The notes beneath the pieces are model-generated. The model ran no database searches and was not told the origin of the DNA. It worked only from the letters and a program-made list of their open reading frames with translations. The position numbers and the translations under genes are program-made. DNA of 22,083 nucleotides from Zygnema cylindricum (Eukaryota; Streptophyta; Zygnematophyceae; Zygnematales; Zygnemataceae): NCBI GenBank assembly GCA_037447655.1, contig JBBHKE010003398.1:20643-42725 (forward strand), written 5' to 3'. The number at the start of each line of letters is the position of its first letter. Positions within the stretch are counted from its first letter, which is position 1. Below are positions 18,286-22,083 of the stretch, piece after piece.

Positions 18286-19567
18286 AGTTGGTGGCACAAG
18301 ACCCCGAGCTAAGTGAGAAGCTATTGTGAACAACAAATCAAAACCTTGTGATGGATTCTCTAGAGGGAATAGATCACGGAAAAGCTCATAAACAATCGCC
18401 GATGGTCCCCCACCTGAGAGATTAGGGGACCAAACTAGAGCTCTAATGAAGGCATCTTGGTCGAGGTCAAAGGGTTCTAAAGGATCATGTGAATCAACAA
18501 ATGATAAAACGTCAACGAGTGCCACAAGATGAAGGTCTCGCATAGCTTCAACTGACGACATTGTTGTGGGAGACGGTGTGAAAGGTCGTAGTGCACGGGC
18601 AGCACGAGAGAGCTCACCACATCAACCAAGGTGCAAAGCCGGCATAATGCGAGTCGTAGAAGTCTGAAGTGGAGCTTGGCGGCGAGGAAGCATCACAGAA
18701 AGGCAAATTACGCGGTCTATGTGTTCTTGTTGAAGAGATCCCCAATCTCCACGTAAAAAATGTTGGCAACATGACTCTGTCTCTCGTGCCCCACTAGCAC
18801 CTCCACAGGGAGGTAGAATAAAAACCCAAAGAGGAAACAAAAGGAAAAAAAGCCATGCAACAATATTATTGATATCATTAGCCAAAATCCCAAGCGGAAA
18901 CTGAAGCGCAGCTTTAACGATCTCTCGAAGATGAGGAGGAAACCGCGAATAGAGACGTGGTCCGGGGTAACCCAAATGGTAATATCCCATAACGTTAAGA
19001 TTGCAAACAAAATCCCAATCAAGGTGAGAGGGTTGGCGTTGGAGGGGGGGAGCATTGGTGTCGTCTTATTTATAAAAAGGGGTTGGAACGATCTTCAGAC
19101 ACGCTTTTACATATCGTGCTAAACCTTCACCTTGAGCGTAAGGCTTCCCACAACCCGGACAAGGGACCTGAGATGTAGGGGTGCCAAAGGTGAATGATGA
19201 GAAGAATGGGTCGAATCTGGGTGGTAGAAATATGGACTTGAGAGGGAGGTATGATGTTTGTGTGAAGGGGATAGGACGACAAAATTGGTACATGTGGGAA
19301 ACCTAAGGGTGGGCTTGTTGGAGGTGGGGTAAAAAGGCTCTTCGATGGGGGTGGAGGAAGAGGGCGATCGGAAATGAGGGTCAAAGACAAGTCTTGAGGT
19401 TGCTCTCGTAGATGAGAAGGGCAATACCACGGTGTGGGGAAAGGTAGGGCATGGTGCTCTCCAGATTCGGGCGAGGGCACGTGAACAAGGGGATCGTTTA
19501 GATTAAAGGGTCGGGGTGAGGGTGTGGCGGTGGGTGGTGGAGGAGGCCGTTCAGGAGGGTGGGACAA
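18286..19567 (-). pseudogene. Non-LTR retrotransposon ORF remnant, N-terminal half
   Basis: Read on the minus strand from 19567: a proline-rich start, then after a frame change a zinc-finger-like CPGCGKPYAQGEGLARY with final C (19180-19110) in which the last histidine has become tyrosine. Next, near 18930-18750, come a hydrophobic LLFPLWVFILPP, GGASGARE and HFLRGDW. At 18561-18291 is the region ahead of the RT with DAFIRALVWSP, SGGGPSAIVYEL and ASHLARGLVPPT. The frame meets the copia 3' LTR here; the sequence that follows in the element is at 11687 and below, read in the same frame across the insertion. A stop a little inside the second part shows decay. The family name is not certain; the pattern (N-terminal finger, RT, C-terminal nuclease-like region) suggests an R2-like group. 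Confidence 0.75.
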
Positions 19568-20096
19568 CTTTAAGGAGATGGAGAAAGAGATGGGGATGCG
19601 TTGGAGAGGATGGGGAAAGAGAGTGAGACGCTCTTCATTTATGACATGCGATAAGAACTGAAGAGTAACTTCTCAAAGGTCCGCAAATAAGAGGGGCCAC
19701 CAAAGGTCTTGTCGAACCGCGCAAGACGAAAGGGGGAGAAAGAAAAGGCAGAAACACGAAACCGTCAATTGAAAGCCCCGCACCGGTGAACATTACCCGC
19801 TTCTAGCTATATGTTTGGGTGGTTTTTTTTTTGCGTTGGTTTTTTGTTTTGTTTCCTTCGCCAACGAGTCTCCCACAGGGTGATTTGTTGCTACCCTAAC
19901 CTACTGTAGGTTGGAACGCTCACCGAATGTCGTGTGCCACCCACGGTGTGGACAGTTGAGCACGACCACCAAGGTGTTCAGGTGTCACTCACACAAAAGG
20001 GTTCAAGCGTCCATGAACGACAACGTAATTTTCAAACCAGGTCCTCAGTTCCTTGTGTTCACTAAGTCCGAAGTCCTGTTGGCCGACTAATATAAC
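19568..20096. other. Possible 5' region of the non-LTR element and unassigned flank
   Basis: No coding signal. It holds a T run at 19821-19852 and a near-perfect palindrome CCTAACCTAC-T-GTAGGTTGG at 19895-19914. The start of the non-LTR element cannot be placed. Confidence 0.45.
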
Positions 20097-20350
20097 GCCA
20101 AATTGGGCGGCAAAGATGGTAGGCGATCGCCACATAGAAAAAAAAGGGAAATCGTTCGAAAGTGGTAGAGCCGATTATAGAAGAACGACGGAACTGATAG
20201 ATCTGATTTGCGGCTATTATCAAGGGTTTTGAATATTATATATATATATATATATTTTTGGAGTAACTGCCCGCCAAATTTGCCACCGGATACACGAAAA
20301 ACACAAAAAAATAATCGCAAAAATCCTTTGTGGAAAGCGATGGCCGAAGC
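20097..20350. repeat. Fold-back-like unit, copy 1
   Basis: Starts GCCAAATTGGGCGGCAAAG and ends near a loosely inverted GCCCGCCAAATTTGCCACCGG and GCGATGGCCGAAGC. It resembles 20440-20667 in order and wording (GCCAAATTGGG, GGAAAT, CACCGGATA, GCCGAAG). A (TA)n run lies inside at 20236-20255. Confidence 0.6.
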
Positions 20351-20439
20351 TTTTAAAAAGTCGTCAGCAAAAAAACACAAGCTGATTTAAACAGAGGATG
20401 GCAGGAAGTGCATAAATCATGATGGCAGAGTAAAAGAGT

Positions 20440-20667
20440 GCCAAATTGGGAGGCAAAGGTGGGAGGAGATTGCCACGAAAAGAAAAAAGGAAATTGATTG
20501 AATCTAGCAAAGTTGATTATCAAAAAACGAGATAATCGATGGAGTTGATTTTACCATTACTAGAAATACTTTGAAAAAAGCTTGGGTTAGAGTACTTGCA
20601 CGCCAATTTTGGCACCGGATATGCAAAAAAAAAGGCGAAAAACTCTAACAGGAAGCCATCGCCGAAG
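20440..20667. repeat. Fold-back-like unit, copy 2
   Basis: Second copy, 343 bases after the first, starting GCCAAATTGGGAGGCAAAGG, with an inverted form GCACGCCAATTTTGGCACCGG near 20598. No gene is recognised in either copy. Confidence 0.6.
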
Positions 20668-21201
20668 GGGTTTGGCTGTCTTGCCAAAAAGACAAATCCA
20701 AATTTCTTTCTTTGTTTCTCTGTTTATGTTCCACAGAAACAGAGAGCAATCCAAATTGAAACCAACACGTACGGTGTTTAGTAGAGTACAACACCCAACT
20801 GTTTCTCCGATGGAGGCTCACCCTAAGCATTAAGTGGCCAAAGAGTCGAGTACCTTGATCGGACGGTCTACATCACCTCCACATAATAGGAGATGAATAA
20901 AACATGCAGTAGACATGCGACCATAGATGTCCAATTCGTACAGATTTGTACTTTTTCAGAAAACTACGTAGTATTTGCTTGTTTTTTAAATTTCGTTAAT
21001 TTTGTACGTCTTATATTGTACAAAAAATTGTACGGACGTCTTCAAAAAAAAAAGACGTTGGTTCATTTTCACGCGCAAATTTTGATCTGTCCTCCCTACT
21101 CCTACACAAGGAAGCTACCATTAGAGACAGCATAAAATCGGCCATTAAACCAGTCGTTGAAGCCACCTTTTAAGCTTCCACGAACCTAAACAGAAGCATC
21201 C
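20668..21201. other. Unassigned spacer
   Basis: AT-rich with no supported gene. It contains TTGTAC and GTAC strings and an inverted GACGTCTT...AAGACGT pair around 21036-21057. It may include the 5' end of the hAT element whose transposase remnant follows, but no inverted terminus is seen. Confidence 0.45.
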
Positions 21202-21865
21202 ATGCCTAGGCCAAGAGGAATTGTGTGGGAGAACGTTAAGGCTCCAGGCAGAGAGCTGCTAGGAAATAACAGAATATGCATCTATCTATATTGCAATTTT
21301 GAATAGAATGGTTAAGCCACTAGGATTAAAAATCATCTGCTTGGAAATGTTAAAAGTGGGGGCATTAGAGCTTGCATTTTATGTCCAGATGGGATGCAAG
21401 CGGAGTTAAATGTATTGGAAACCGCAAAATCTTCTCATGGCTCTCAGAAACGTGCCATGTCTAATTTGGATGATCTCACTGAATGTCATGGATCTAGCCA
21501 GAGTAGCGAGGTACAAAAAGTTCACACCAATATAAATAATGTATTCAATATGCATATCAAAAAAGAGGTGGATGTAGCAAGGGCAAAAGTTTTCTTTGCG
21601 AATGGTTGTCGTTTTCACTTTAGGCAATGCCATATTTTAAGGCACCATAGAAAAAGACTGGGGGTATAGGGTCGCCTTACGAGTTACCGCACAAGAATAC
21701 AATGAGAAATCGCCTTCTGTCTGTGTTGAAAGCAACGATCACTAACGATATGGCAAGTTACATGGAGACAATAAAAATCACCGGTGCCTCCATCATATCA
21801 GACGGTTGGACGACCGTTGATAATACGCATCTCCAAAACATTCTAGCTGTTGTTGTTTTGAAAAG
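21202..21865 (+). pseudogene. hAT transposase pseudogene (BED finger and DUF659 start)
   Basis: Begins MPRPRGIVWENVK at 21202, then LGNNRIC, CNF, ATRIKNHLLGNVKSGGIRAC (a BED-type zinc finger that binds the element ends), broken by a TAG and a TAA near 21305-21315. The frame goes on with VARAKVFFANGCRFHF, a well known segment before DUF659. A frame change near 21625 and a TAG at about 21648 follow. The frame reopens with GSPYELPHKNTMRNRLL and ends GASIISDGWTTVDN, the DGW motif of DUF659. The catalytic RNase H-like domain and dimerisation tail are missing because repeat X begins at about 21867. It is dead. No evidence links it to the 8441-9342 element beyond the superfamily. Confidence 0.82.
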
Positions 21866-21866
21866 T

Positions 21867-22083
21867 CAGTTTCGTGCGAACGAGACAGTTTGCGCGTAAC
21901 TGCTAATTGGATTTATTATGGAGGTTTGAATAGATTCACGGATTGGGGGAGCGAATGGATTGATATAATTAAAGTGATGTAAAATACTCATTGAGTGGTG
22001 TGAACAAGCTGTGACAAATGGACGGCGGATCGCGAAGCGATCCGATGTAAAATAAACGGAATGTTGGATTAGGCGCCGCCAGT
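21867..22083 (+). mobile_element. Repeat X, copy 2, running off the window
   Basis: Starts CAGTTTCGTGCG, as copy 1 starts TAGTTTCGTGCG, and keeps its order: GGAGGTTTGAATAG, ATTGGGGGAG, AATTAAAG, TCATTGAGTGGTG, then the hairpin at 22026-22044. It is about 20 bases shorter early on. Both copies interrupt a transposon gene. Confidence 0.65.
22026..22044. repeat. Hairpin conserved in repeat X (copy 2)
   Basis: CGGATCGC and GCGATCCG are exact complements around GAA. Copy 1 differs in the loop and by one wobble pair only. Confidence 0.7.

Noticed and set aside
19119-19430. Proline and serine-rich minus-strand frames as a separate secreted protein gene
   Set aside because: They are alternative frames of the non-LTR element's N-terminal region and lead into its zinc finger.

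Overview
The window is eukaryotic nuclear DNA, most likely from the plant lineage (a land plant or a streptophyte alga); no species can be named from it. The reasons are GT-AG introns with T-rich bodies, a GT92 gene that resembles plant galactan-synthase-type proteins, a GT61 gene, and a plant-type Ty1/copia element. There are no bacterial features.

Left third (1-8440): two Golgi-type glycosyltransferase genes in convergent (tail-to-tail) orientation. On the plus strand, seven or so exons (848-4494, plus a doubtful last exon near 4855-4965) encode most of a GT92 (DUF23-type) glycosyltransferase with a DLDE motif; its N-terminus is not recognised in the window. On the minus strand, three exons (7533-6545) encode the C-terminal half of a GT61 (DUF563/EOGT-like) glycosyltransferase; its N-terminal exons are not seen. 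The introns hold simple-sequence DNA, including a 16-bp minisatellite.

Right two thirds (8441-22083): a layered deposit of mobile elements. A 902-bp non-autonomous hAT element with perfect 8-bp target duplications lies at 8441-9342. A decayed minus-strand non-LTR retrotransposon runs from about 19.6 kb to 9.5 kb. It has an N-terminal zinc finger, a reverse transcriptase and a C-terminal restriction-like endonuclease type region. It is split in its RT fingers by a complete-length but dead plus-strand copia element (11688-18285) with two roughly 1.08-kb LTRs and an AGTTG target duplication. That copia element has lost its protease and integrase core, and its RNase H is interrupted by an unclassified repeat (here called X, from 15363) and a solo LTR of a different element (16424-16918). 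After the non-LTR remnant come a tandem pair of fold-back-like units (20097-20667), a broken hAT transposase pseudogene (21202-21865) and a second copy of repeat X (21867 to the window end).

No intact transposase or polymerase gene is present, so all elements here look immobile on their own. The most unusual items are repeat X with its conserved hairpin, a tRNA-like segment inside the copia LTRs, and the way the insertions record their order.
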